5,766 nucleotides of DNA from Proteobacteria bacterium UBA6522 (lineage in GTDB: Bacteria; Pseudomonadota; Gammaproteobacteria; Steroidobacterales; Rariloculaceae). Location: assembly GCA_002434915.1 (NCBI GenBank), contig DJLG01000083.1, positions 1 through 5,766 of the forward strand, read 5' to 3'. The notes below the pieces were generated by a model. That model searched no databases and was not told the DNA's origin. It saw nothing but the letters and a program-made list of their open reading frames with translations. This document shows, one piece after another, positions 1 to 5,746 of this stretch. Made by a program: the position numbers and the translations under genes. The stretch's first letter is position 1. Each line of letters begins with the position of its first letter.

Positions 1-1196
1 CGAACTTTAAAAACTGTAAACATGCCGCCCATTCCTATTGGCCCATAAGGCCCTTCACCTGACATCATGGGAAGGGTATTTTCAGGGAGCTCCATGTTCA
101 TGGAAGCCATTTCAGCCATGCCCTTGTCTCCCATAACCATATACTCTGGTATAAGACCCTTGAGTTTTTCCGCAGCCTCTTCAAAGTTAACGCCAATAGA
201 GGTTAAAACATCATGGCTCATTGCGTTCATTGTGTGATGTGTTTTATGACAGTGAAAGGCCCAGTCTCCCTCTGAATCAGCAATTAGTTCAATTACACGT
301 ACTTGTCCCACACCGATATCAATTGTAGCTTCTGGCCATCGTGCAGTTTCCGGAACCCATCCCCCGTCAGTGCCTGTGACTTCAAAAGAGTGACCATGTA
401 GATGTATAGGGTGATTCGTCATTGTTAAATTGCCAATGCGTATTCGTACCCGATCTCCTTGTCGTACGTTTAGCGAAGAAATGCCAGGAAATACACGGCT
501 ATTCCATGTCCATAAATTAAAATCTGTATGAGTATTTACACGCGGTGTATAGCTACCCGGCTCTATGTTGTATGCACTCATTAGGAAGGCAAAGTCTCTA
601 TCAACAGATAGAGTGTTGGGGTCTTTGGGATGGACTATGATTAGCCCCATCATGCCCATAGCCATTTGGACCATCTCGTCCGCATGAGGATGGTACATAA
701 AGGTCCCGGCATGATTCATATCGAATTCATATATCCATGTTTCTCCAGGACGGATGGCAGGCTGCGTAAGACCTGCTACCCCATCCATGCCATTCGGTAC
801 ACGAACTCCATGCCAGTGAATTGTTGTGTACTCAGGTAGTTTGTTGGTAACAAAGATACGTACACGGTCGCCTTCTACACATTCAATTGTTGGCCCTGGT
901 GATTGTCCGTTATATCCCCAAAAATGTGCTGCCATGCCTGAAGCAATTTCGCGCTCAACTGGTTCTGCTACAAGATGAAATTCTTTGATCCCATCGTTCA
1001 AGCGCCACGGTAATGACCAGCCATTTAGTGTTACTACAGGTTTGAACGGGCTACCATTTGGAGGAGAGGAGGGTGGTGCTGTTACTGGGGACGTTGAGGA
1101 TGTGGGTTCTGGTATCTGACCAAGAGCCCCACGGGGTATTGCACTAGCACTTACAAGCGCAGTAGCACCGGAGAGAAAACTCCGACGAGATATCAT
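1..1196 (-). CDS. Tat-exported two-domain multicopper oxidase (C-terminus cut by window edge)
   Basis: Periplasmic multicopper oxidase, probably oxidising Cu(I) or another substrate with reduction of O2 to water. The frame is open for 398 residues, and all four copper motifs are present. L1 is HWHG (H127, H129) and L2 is HPH (H169, H171). L3 is HPIHLHGH (H262, H265, H267). L4 is HCH-x3-H-x4-M (H315, C316, H317, H321, M326). Type 1 copper ligands are therefore H262, C316, H321 and M326, all in the second domain. Domain 1 has no Cys near L2, so no type 1 site there. Only 91 residues separate L2 from L3, which fits a two-domain rather than three-domain enzyme. The N-terminus is a Tat signal (SRRSFL, residues 3-8), followed by a Pro/Ser-rich linker. 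Residues 353-392 hold ten Met. The ATG was chosen because it places the twin Arg correctly and follows an AGGCGG site. The visible end (MFTVFKV) suggests only a few residues are missing. Last visible gene of the copper-type operon. Confidence 0.93.
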   Translation of the reverse strand, partial: MISRRSFLSGATALVSASAIPRGALGQIPEPTSSTSPVTAPPSSPPNGSPFKPVVTLNGWSLPWRLNDGIKEFHLVAEPVEREIASGMAAHFWGYNGQSPGPTIECVEGDRVRIFVTNKLPEYTTIHWHGVRVPNGMDGVAGLTQPAIRPGETWIYEFDMNHAGTFMYHPHADEMVQMAMGMMGLIIVHPKDPNTLSVDRDFAFLMSAYNIEPGSYTPRVNTHTDFNLWTWNSRVFPGISSLNVRQGDRVRIRIGNLTMTNHPIHLHGHSFEVTGTDGGWVPETARWPEATIDIGVGQVRVIELIADSEGDWAFHCHKTHHTMNAMSHDVLTSIGVNFEEAAEKLKGLIPEYMVMGDKGMAEMASMNMELPENTLPMMSGEGPYGPIGMGGMFTVFKV

Positions 1197-1204
1197 TTAA
1201 AGTG

Positions 1205-1210
1205 CCGCCT
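1205..1210 (-). promoter_or_regulatory. Ribosome binding site of the multicopper oxidase
   Basis: AGGCGG on the minus strand lies 8 bases before the ATG at 1196, inside the 27-base gap after the TolC-like gene. It supports the start that gives the twin-arginine signal peptide. The gap contains no terminator-like hairpin, so cotranscription with the upstream genes is likely. Confidence 0.6.
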
Positions 1211-1223
1211 AGATTTGATCAAT

Positions 1224-2453
1224 TTAGTGCACATGATAGGTCGCCCCTGGCCGAAAACCATTCTGTTGTCCTTCTTGTATTGAAACGGCCGATACCCCAA
1301 CACCAGCCATGGCTCTTTGTAATTCTACTTCGGCAAGCCAAAAAACTTTCTTTGCTTCTAGTGCCGAATTTACGGCATCAATTCTTTCAGTAGCATCTGT
1401 TACCAAATCAAACACCCCGACAAGCATGCCGTTATATAGTTTAAGTTGTTCTTCTGATCTACGATTAGCCAGCGGTACTATTTCATTAATTGAATGTGTT
1501 GCTAGATCATATGCTCCGCGATAAGCCAACCAGGCGGTACGCACATCAGCGCGTGCATTTACGCCTGCTTCTCCTGATAAACCTTCTAACCTTCCTGCAT
1601 GAACATCAAAACGTTGAGAAACAGCTCGAGACTCTAACCCTTCTGGACCTATGACGGAACGTGGAATTTCTGGAAGTCTATCGGGTAGCTTTACAGAATC
1701 AGCATCATCGCCCCAAAGACCAAGCACTTGAATAAAGCGTTCATGTTCGACAGCAGCAGTGATTTCGAGATTTGTTAGAGCTGTAACAGCATCAGCATAA
1801 AGTGTTTGTGCACGAAGTAGTTCTAACTCGGTTGCATTACCAACTTGACGCATGCTCTCCATGATTTCACGACCAGCTTCCAAGGCAGTCACTACATCTT
1901 TGTAATACTGCACGGCTTGTTTAGCTGCTACAGCATTTACCCAGGATCTTTTTGCAAGAAAAAGTAGTGCAACTATCTCATCTGCTGCCCGAATGCGACC
2001 AGAACGTTCCTCTAATGTTCCAATAGGATCTAGAGCCGGCATGATTACCCATGTCATTGCGTTCACAGAGCTCATGCGCTCAATTCGTGTTTCCATGGTG
2101 CTTGGTGGCCGACCTCTGTTGAAATTTGGGTTAGTGATGTGCACAAGTTGTAGACGATCAAATCCAGGCATGCCGAGGGTCTCAAGAGCACGCTCTATAA
2201 GAGGATTATGAAGTAGTGCCAGTTCTGCAGCTGACTCAGCATTTAGTTCTGAGCTAAGTATTTCTTGTTCCCTTTGTGTTCGACGAATAATCAGGGCTTC
2301 TTGTTCTGGACTTAGTTCAGGTGGCTCTTCAAATCGAAGACCAGTCGGATTACTTTCAACAGACATGGGTGGATACACTGAGACACAACCGGCGATGAGT
2401 AAAAAACCGATTATGCTCAGATTAAAAAATGCGCGGATTTCGCGCATCTTCAT
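1224..2453 (-). CDS. TolC/NodT-family outer-membrane lipoprotein, apparently internally shortened
   Basis: Outer-membrane efflux protein family, 409 residues. Residues 1-23 form a lipoprotein signal ending in the lipobox LIAGC, with C23 as the predicted lipidated residue. Residues 70-90 (the LALLHNPLIERAL region) are the typical TolC start. Residues 100-150 would supply the first beta-hairpin, and residues 155-250 are long amphipathic helices. Residues 296-385 match the family's second long helical part, including VRTAWLAYRGAYDLA and the YNGM-GVFDL segment. Between about residues 290 and 297 the second-repeat beta-hairpin and flanking helix, normally some 60 residues ending in a 'PLFD-G' type motif, seem to be missing. 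The total length is correspondingly short for a family usually near 450-480 residues. The comparison is from memory, not an alignment. The start overlaps the upstream stop as ATGA, which implies translational coupling. The position just before the multicopper oxidase suggests a role in copper export or envelope copper homeostasis. Confidence 0.88.
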   Translation of the reverse strand: MKMREIRAFFNLSIIGFLLIAGCVSVYPPMSVESNPTGLRFEEPPELSPEQEALIIRRTQREQEILSSELNAESAAELALLHNPLIERALETLGMPGFDRLQLVHITNPNFNRGRPPSTMETRIERMSSVNAMTWVIMPALDPIGTLEERSGRIRAADEIVALLFLAKRSWVNAVAAKQAVQYYKDVVTALEAGREIMESMRQVGNATELELLRAQTLYADAVTALTNLEITAAVEHERFIQVLGLWGDDADSVKLPDRLPEIPRSVIGPEGLESRAVSQRFDVHAGRLEGLSGEAGVNARADVRTAWLAYRGAYDLATHSINEIVPLANRRSEEQLKLYNGMLVGVFDLVTDATERIDAVNSALEAKKVFWLAEVELQRAMAGVGVSAVSIQEGQQNGFRPGATYHVH

Positions 2454-2743
2454 TGTTCAATCTCAGTCGTATGCCCTTCGTGAGTGCTCTCATGATCCAT
2501 ATTAGAATGGTCCGGCTGGACTTGGTCAGTATCATGACTTGAAATAATAGGCCAAGAAACCGTTATATCTTCTAAGTTCTTGTAGTGACCCATCAAGCTG
2601 TCATATCTAAGTATTGCAGATGGGGTAGAGGGATCAGCAGCCTCAAAACCCTCCCAATGCGCTATGGAGGGGAAGGGTGCCAGGATACCGCCAAAGAGAA
2701 TCATAATCTTAAAGCTGATATTTTTTGTTGATCTCAGTCTCAC
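2450..2743 (-). CDS. Small exported His-rich protein of a copper-type operon
   Basis: A 97-residue protein with no named family that I can assign. Residues 2-12 are basic, residues 13-26 are hydrophobic, and SIA-H gives a plausible signal peptidase site after residue 28, so the mature part is about 69 residues and periplasmic. The centre (DPSTPSAILRYDSLMGHY, then a W near 64) resembles, from memory, small hypothetical proteins found between TolC and multicopper oxidase genes in proteobacterial copper clusters. The tail (residues 70-91) is rich in His, Asp and Met (H70, H79, M82, H84, H88, H91), which suggests metal binding. The start is GTG, overlapping the upstream TAG by one base (TAGTG). 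The next ATG at codon 14 would remove the basic n-region and is less likely. It ends inside the ATGA start of the TolC-like gene. A periplasmic copper buffer or chaperone is an inference. Confidence 0.82.
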   Translation of the reverse strand: MRLRSTKNISFKIMILFGGILAPFPSIAHWEGFEAADPSTPSAILRYDSLMGHYKNLEDITVSWPIISSHDTDQVQPDHSNMDHESTHEGHTTEIEQ

Positions 2744-4200
2744 TAGAATTCCGCAATATCACGAGCTGAACCTGTTAACTCAACAATATGAAGCCCCGTA
2801 TTAGCTCTGTCTACTGCATAAACATAACCTCTATCATCGACCTCTAGATTGTTTGTTTGAATAGCTCTTTTACAACGTTCAGCACCATCTACATTAATAC
2901 AGCGCTGAGTGGTTCGTTCGTTGATTGCAGGAATGTAGTACCCAATTTCTTGTGGTGACCATGGATCCCTTATATCTACTGCACGTATACCGCCATTGAA
3001 ATAGGCAAGAAAGACAATTTTTCCATAATAAATTGGCGTCATATTTTCATTTGATGAATGGGTACCAAATCGACCGCCACGCTCACAGAAATTCCCACTT
3101 TCTTCTGGAACCTGGAAATTCCCAACTGGCCATGGTTTTGTTTCATCGGTGATATCAACCATGTACATCATTTGCCGATTTTCTAGGCATTCATTGCGTA
3201 GTGACTCACCAACGACTAAAAGCATGTCTCGAGTTCGACCTTCAGAGTTATCAGCAAATTCAGGAATATCCATACCTAAAACAGGGAATGCAGTGTGTGC
3301 GCCCAGACGAGGACCAGTGAACATAGTAGTAATTACTGGATACTCTAGGTTTTCATCTGTCGGCTCAAAAGGATTATCGATAGCCGGGTTGCCACGAAGG
3401 AGTCTCTCTCTGTCTACTATCTGGATAACCCCATCAAGAAATGTGCCATAACCAAAATAAATTCGATCATCAACCACTATTGGACCATGAAGATCATATT
3501 TAGCCATTTCATCAAATTCTGGTGCTCCTGGTTGTTGTCCGGGGAGACCAAAATTTCTAATAAACTGTGGCTCAGCTGGATTTGATAAATCATAAACCTG
3601 AGTCATACGGCGTGTGGCCCAGGTTTCCACCCCTGAGACTAGATAGGCAATTCCGGTATTACATTCCCACCAATTTTTATGTGTATCTATAAGACCAGTT
3701 TCTTCCATTGATGAAACAAGAGTTGGCGCCTCTGGAGCAGTGACATTCCAGACTTGGTGACCATTAGATCCAACAGCACGCAATAAGTATGTTTCAGTGT
3801 CAATTCCATCAGGAAGATCGCTACCCAAGCATGTCCGTACCATTTGCGCTTCACTTGCTTCGCCTTCAATGTTTGTTCCTGGGATATGAGCAAGATATTC
3901 GGGATTACCTGGGTCGGTAACATCAACGATAGATGTGCCATTGCCCTCTTGCCTACCTGTTATTGGGTTTTCATGATTACCAACATGATGACCAATATAA
4001 GCGATCCAGCGATCACCCTGCTGTTGAATTATCGGTTGATAGGCGCTACGCCCTTGCAGGTCGTTATAACCAATGAGCTGCATGTTTAGAGCTTCTTCTC
4101 CCTCAGTTGGGTCCTGAGCCAGTACATAACTGCCTGTAGATACCAGTATGATTACCAAGCTGCTTAGAAATAAGCGTTCAAAACATTGTGATTGCAGCAT
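2743..4200 (-). CDS. Secreted LVIVD-type seven-bladed beta-propeller protein
   Basis: A 485-residue exported protein. Residues 1-29 are a signal peptide, probably cleaved near VLA-QD. The mature chain repeats the LVIVD pattern, seen as IVDVTDPGNPEYL (91-103), VWNVTAPEAPTLV (150-162), VYDLSNPAEPQFI (202-214), MVDITDETKPWPVG (347-360), VDIRDPWSPQEIG (408-420) and HIVELTG (471-477). Counting by eye gives seven blades of 57-79 residues. The first strands of blades 3-6 carry H174, H238, H302 and H381 at matching positions. Blades 1, 2 and 7 have Y54, E117 and N450 there. Six Cys (124, 180, 338, 372, 434, 443) in the mature part suggest disulfides. LVIVD propellers have no general biochemical function. 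Leading this operon, it may act in copper or redox handling, but that is context only. The start ATG follows a strong AGGAG site. Its stop overlaps the next gene's GTG by one base. Confidence 0.87.
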   Translation of the reverse strand: MLQSQCFERLFLSSLVIILVSTGSYVLAQDPTEGEEALNMQLIGYNDLQGRSAYQPIIQQQGDRWIAYIGHHVGNHENPITGRQEGNGTSIVDVTDPGNPEYLAHIPGTNIEGEASEAQMVRTCLGSDLPDGIDTETYLLRAVGSNGHQVWNVTAPEAPTLVSSMEETGLIDTHKNWWECNTGIAYLVSGVETWATRRMTQVYDLSNPAEPQFIRNFGLPGQQPGAPEFDEMAKYDLHGPIVVDDRIYFGYGTFLDGVIQIVDRERLLRGNPAIDNPFEPTDENLEYPVITTMFTGPRLGAHTAFPVLGMDIPEFADNSEGRTRDMLLVVGESLRNECLENRQMMYMVDITDETKPWPVGNFQVPEESGNFCERGGRFGTHSSNENMTPIYYGKIVFLAYFNGGIRAVDIRDPWSPQEIGYYIPAINERTTQRCINVDGAERCKRAIQTNNLEVDDRGYVYAVDRANTGLHIVELTGSARDIAEF

Positions 4201-4206
4201 TCCCCA

Positions 4207-4211
4207 CTCCT
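4207..4211 (-). promoter_or_regulatory. Ribosome binding site of the propeller gene
   Basis: AGGAG on the minus strand lies 6 bases before the ATG at 4200. It is the strongest Shine-Dalgarno match in the window and fixes the first gene of the minus-strand operon. Confidence 0.8.
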
Positions 4212-4259
4212 AAATCATTAGTTTTTATGTGATACGACTTTCGAACAGTGAATCCCACA

Positions 4260-4265
4260 TGTCAA
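4260..4265 (-). promoter_or_regulatory. Possible -35 element for the minus-strand operon
   Basis: TTGACA, an exact sigma-70 -35 consensus, lies about 60 bases upstream of the propeller start. At the normal 16-18 base spacing the sequence (around GAAAGT) is a poor -10, and a 19-20 base MerR-type spacing gives no better one. If this is the promoter it would need an activator. Alternatively the match is chance. Confidence 0.25.
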
Positions 4266-4280
4266 GCCATGATGAGTTTA

Positions 4281-4304
4281 AATGTTATGTTTCATTGCAA
4301 CATT
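4281..4304. repeat. Hyphenated inverted repeat AATGTT-N12-AACATT
   Basis: Six-base arms lie 24 bases end to end in the divergent intergenic region. A second ATGTT copy (4287-4291) pairs with AACAT (4299-4303) at 7-base spacing, so the site has three half-sites. It lies upstream of both start regions and could bind a regulator. It does not match CueR, CopY or CusR-type boxes as I know them. Short arms in AT-rich DNA can arise by chance. Confidence 0.3.
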
Positions 4305-4336
4305 ATTTTGTCATAAGGCATAGTTTCTGTCCGGTC

Positions 4337-4358
4337 TTGATATAATTTAGAGTATCAA
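4337..4358. repeat. Inverted repeat TTGATA-N10-TATCAA over the plus-strand promoter
   Basis: Perfect six-base arms span 22 bases. The dyad covers the extended -10 and the expected transcription start near 4353, the position of a classical repressor operator. No regulator gene is visible in the window to pair with it. The arms are short, so this remains a candidate only. Confidence 0.35.
4338..4346 (+). promoter_or_regulatory. Extended -10 promoter for the XdhC operon
   Basis: TGA-TATAAT matches the extended -10 (TGn plus consensus TATAAT) exactly. No good -35 exists 16-18 bases upstream, as is usual for extended -10 promoters. Transcription would start near 4353, leaving a leader of about 37 bases before the ATG at 4390. 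Confidence 0.6.
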
Positions 4359-4389
4359 TAGTCTTCCTAATACCTATAAGACACATGTT

Positions 4390-4677
4390 ATGAGTAGCGA
4401 TCTAGTTGCCCGCTTACGCGAGAGTAAGTCTTCTCTATCTAATGATAGCGATTCACTTAATCAAGTTGCTGATGCAATCCAACTTTTAGAGGCAAAAGTT
4501 GAGCGATATGAAAATGCACTTGAAATGATTCGCGATCAAACTTTCGAGCACTCCAACTCTCCCCGTCTGATTGACCAACTTTGGCATTTTGTTCGGTGGA
4601 CAAAGTCTGTGGCTCGTGATGCTTTGGAAGCGACTAATACTCGTGAGAAAAAAGGTTCAGGTAGCAATAGGAAGTGA
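4390..4677 (+). CDS. Small coiled-coil protein of unknown function, first gene of XdhC operon
   Basis: A 95-residue cytoplasmic protein without signal peptide or membrane segment, which I do not recognise. It opens with LVARLRES, and residues 23-52 form a likely amphipathic or coiled-coil helix (the ADAIQLLEAKVERYENALE region). A Trp-containing segment follows (LWHFVRW, 64-70). A second short helix near 72-81 and a basic tail rich in Lys, Gly and Ser complete it. The overall pattern recalls small phage-like or hypothetical proteins with an L-RLR start and an A-x-x-ALE motif, but that is a loose resemblance. The ATG has no clear Shine-Dalgarno sequence and sits about 37 bases after the predicted transcription start. 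The stop overlaps the next gene as GTGA, so it is probably cotranslated with the XdhC pair. That suggests, but does not show, a role beside molybdenum-enzyme maturation. Confidence 0.75.
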   Translation: MSSDLVARLRESKSSLSNDSDSLNQVADAIQLLEAKVERYENALEMIRDQTFEHSNSPRLIDQLWHFVRWTKSVARDALEATNTREKKGSGSNRK

Positions 4678-5027
4678 AAGAGAGTTTTTTAATAGAAGAT
4701 CGTTACCTGCGTAGTCCAAATGATGTGCTACGTATTGCACTGGCATGGCACGAGAATGGTAAAGAAATAGCCTTGGCTACGGTAATAGGAACTTGGGGTT
4801 CCTCACCTCGTCCCATAGGTAGTTATCTTGTTATTGCAAAAAATGGTGAGTTTGAAGGTTCTGTATCTGGTGGTTGTGTTGAGGGAGCAGTGATAAGTGC
4901 TGCTAAAGAAGTTATTGAAACAGGCCAACAACAGTTATTGAAGTTTGGTGTCACTAATGATGAGGCATGGGAGGTCGGTTTAGCCTGTGGCGGAGAGATA
5001 GAGGTGTTGTTGGAAAAAGTCAGGTGA
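4674..5027 (+). CDS. XdhC/CoxI-family N-terminal-domain protein
   Basis: A 117-residue stand-alone version of the N-terminal domain of XdhC/CoxI proteins. XdhC factors bind the molybdenum cofactor and help insert its sulfurated form into xanthine dehydrogenase-type enzymes, and relatives serve CO dehydrogenase clusters. Visible motifs are GTWGSSPRPIGS (39-50), GSVSGGCVEGAV (62-73) and AWEVGLACGGEIEV (98-111). Two Cys in conserved surroundings are C68 and C105. The start is GTG, overlapping the previous TGA in a GTGA junction. The nearby AGGA is too close to be an ideal ribosome site, so coupling with the upstream gene is likely. A later in-frame GTG at codon 18 would cut into the domain's beginning. 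The protein ends where full XdhC proteins continue into the Rossmann domain, and that domain follows as the next gene. No frameshift is apparent, since each part has a proper start and stop. Confidence 0.9.
   Translation: MKESFLIEDRYLRSPNDVLRIALAWHENGKEIALATVIGTWGSSPRPIGSYLVIAKNGEFEGSVSGGCVEGAVISAAKEVIETGQQQLLKFGVTNDEAWEVGLACGGEIEVLLEKVR
5012..5016 (+). promoter_or_regulatory. Ribosome site deciding the start of the XdhC Rossmann protein
   Basis: GGAAA lies 7 bases before the GTG at 5024, inside the end of the preceding gene. It favours this GTG over the ATG at 4967, which would overlap the upstream gene by 61 bases and add 19 residues (MGGRFSLWRRDRG...) that are simply a shadow of the other frame. 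Confidence 0.5.
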
Positions 5028-5746
5028 AGAAAAATATACTTTCTGCCTTGGTTGAAGCTGGGTCTTGCTCTCGTAGTATTGTGCTTTTGCGTGAGCTTGG
5101 AGGAGAACAGTTTTTATTTGACCATGAAGGTGCCTATACATTCGAAGATGATCACCGGATCAATCTTCATGAAACACTACCTGAGAGCGTATCAAGTCTA
5201 TGTAAAGAAGCGTTGATGCATGATGGCGCCCAGACTGCTGAAATAGAAGGCAGACGTTATTTAGTGCAAACACTTTGCCCGAAACCCAGACTTTTTATTG
5301 TGGGGGCTGTGCATATTGCTCAGACATTAGCTCCTATGGCTCATCTTGCTGGCTATGAAGTGCTTCTATTTGATCCACGGTCAGCATTTGCTTCTGAGAG
5401 GCGATTCCCAGATGTAAAGATAATTAATGATTGGCCTCATGAGGTGATAAAAAAGTTTTCTCTTGACTCTCGTAGTGCTTTAGTAACGCTTAGCCACGAT
5501 GCGAAAATTGATGAGCCAGCAATTATAGAAGCCCTTAATTCTGATGCGTTTTATATTGGGGCTTTGGGTAGTAAAAAGAATCATAAGAAACGCTTAGAGC
5601 GTCTTGCCAGCGAAGGTTTTGGTGAAACTCAATTATCTAGGGTTCATGGCCCAGTCGGGCTATTTTTGGGAGGTAGATCACCAGCGGAAATTGCAATTGC
5701 AATAATTGCACAGATAACCCAGGCTCGTTATAAAACAGATAAGTAA
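5024..5746 (+). CDS. XdhC-family Rossmann-domain protein (molybdenum hydroxylase maturation)
   Basis: A 240-residue protein carrying the C-terminal XdhC Rossmann-like domain, from about residue 86. Visible are PRLFIVGAVHIAQTLAPMA (dinucleotide-fold loop), the strand-2 end VLLFDPRSAFA with ERRFPDV, ALVTLSHDAKIDEPAI, AFYIGALGSKKNHKKRLERL, and the C-terminal HGPVGLFLGGRSPAEIAIAIIAQI. The loop reads GAVH rather than the more usual GAGH. I recall GAVHIAQ as a variant of one XdhC subgroup, so it need not be inactivating. The roughly 85 residues before it are poorly conserved and hold no recognised motif. The GTG start lies in a GTGA overlap with the preceding N-domain gene. Together the two would rebuild one XdhC factor, which handles the molybdenum cofactor for a xanthine dehydrogenase or CO dehydrogenase-like enzyme. 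That enzyme is not in the window. The last 20 bases after the stop show no terminator. Confidence 0.9.
   Translation: MKKNILSALVEAGSCSRSIVLLRELGGEQFLFDHEGAYTFEDDHRINLHETLPESVSSLCKEALMHDGAQTAEIEGRRYLVQTLCPKPRLFIVGAVHIAQTLAPMAHLAGYEVLLFDPRSAFASERRFPDVKIINDWPHEVIKKFSLDSRSALVTLSHDAKIDEPAIIEALNSDAFYIGALGSKKNHKKRLERLASEGFGETQLSRVHGPVGLFLGGRSPAEIAIAIIAQITQARYKTDK

Noticed and set aside
1202..2211. Several plus-strand open frames of 63-72 residues opposite the TolC-like gene.
   Set aside because: They are antisense shadows of a well-supported coding region, with no ribosome sites or recognisable protein features.
3687..3941. An 84-residue open frame on the minus strand.
   Set aside because: It lies wholly inside the propeller gene in another frame, has no ribosome site and no family resemblance.
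3149..4089. Plus-strand open frames of 100 and 81 residues opposite the propeller gene.
   Set aside because: They run antisense to a clear repeat-containing protein and show no protein-like features of their own.
4260..4313. Two TGTCA copies (4260-4264 and 4309-4313) as a repeated regulator site.
   Set aside because: Five-base words 49 bases apart in a 189-base region are expected by chance, and their flanks do not match.
4299..4314. TTGTCAT half-site resembling a CusR/CopR-type copper box.
   Set aside because: Only the right half fits. The left half (AACATTA) matches about three of seven positions, so there is no real palindrome.
4385..4393. Minimal ORF ATG-TTA-TGA whose stop overlaps the ATG of the 95-residue gene.
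   Set aside because: Two codons with no ribosome site. It could in principle couple translation, but chance is enough to explain it.
4967..5026. ATG at 4967 as the start of the XdhC Rossmann protein (259 residues).
   Set aside because: It overlaps the upstream XdhC N-domain gene by 61 bases and its first 19 residues are an out-of-frame reading of that gene. The GTG at 5024 has a ribosome site and the GTGA junction seen at the preceding gene pair.
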